From assembly GCF_023156385.1 (NCBI RefSeq), contig NZ_JAKZAK010000006.1, positions 62,001 to 126,000 of the forward strand: a DNA stretch of 64,000 nucleotides, in the 5' to 3' direction. This DNA comes from Marinobacter xestospongiae. Lineage in GTDB: Bacteria; Pseudomonadota; Gammaproteobacteria; Pseudomonadales; Oleiphilaceae. Positions 63,985 to 64,000 of the stretch are shown here, piece after piece; within the stretch, counting starts at the first letter, position 1; every line of letters begins with the position of its first letter. The position numbers were made by a program, and so were the translations under genes. The notes under the pieces are model-generated. The model was not told the origin of the DNA and ran no database searches. It saw nothing but the letters and a program-made list of their open reading frames with translations.

Positions 63985-64000
63985 CATTCAGTTTTAACGC

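Overview
The window reads as a contiguous piece of chromosome from a GC-rich gammaproteobacterium, most like Marinobacter or a relative close to the Pseudomonas lineage. This rests on protein resemblance and gene order: asd-fimV-truA-trpF-(trpBA)-accD-folC-SPOR-cvpA, leuCDB next to a LysR gene, fadD-hrpA-KASIII, and holB-pilZ are arrangements known from that group. No rRNA, tRNA, prophage, CRISPR array or complete insertion sequence was seen. About 53 protein genes are called, most packed with short gaps or overlaps.

Layout. (1) 1-263: the end of a VWA-domain gene, then a gene-free stretch with an orphan terminator facing left. (2) 605-9251: nine tightly coupled genes encoding a trans-envelope machine: a coiled-coil exported protein, two large TPR proteins, a TPR lipoprotein, a small exported protein, one TolQ/ExbB-like channel protein, two different TolR/ExbD-like proteins and a TonB-like protein with an AgmX/PglI-type tail. 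It resembles the energised core of the Myxococcus Agl/Glt machine and is the least understood coding system here. (3) 9595-24264: lipid and housekeeping genes (fadD, hrpA, KASIII, thioesterase, mlaA, patatin, gspAB, dinG). (4) 24265-27673: a MalT/LuxR-type regulator on the minus strand, flanked by two CRP-like sites. Behind it lies what looks like an unannotated small-RNA gene with its own activator-type promoter and a strong terminator. (5) 27674-31613: sulfur assimilation (cysB, cysH), thrH, pabB. (6) 31756-34614: a 266-bp MITE-like element followed by three exported proteins of unknown function. (7) 34809-45789: DUF58 and transglutaminase genes, holB, pilZ, a hydrolase, a DUF4892 protein, a second patatin, prmB, aroC and an MFS transporter with no normal start codon. 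(8) 45790-63984: pilU, a LysR regulator, leuCDB, asd, fimV, truA, trpFBA, accD, folC, a SPOR protein and cvpA.

Functional themes are envelope and cell-surface biology (region 2, mlaA, gspAB, tgpA, pilZ, pilU, fimV, SPOR), amino-acid synthesis (leu, trp, aspartate family, chorismate, sulfur) and fatty-acid metabolism (fadD, KASIII, thioesterase, accD, two patatins). The most interesting non-coding features are the small-RNA unit at 24357-24580, the two inverted-repeat operators and small upstream ORF before leuC, the MITE-like element at 31756-32021 and three inverted repeats upstream of fimV. Functions come from reading the translated sequences; no database search was possible.
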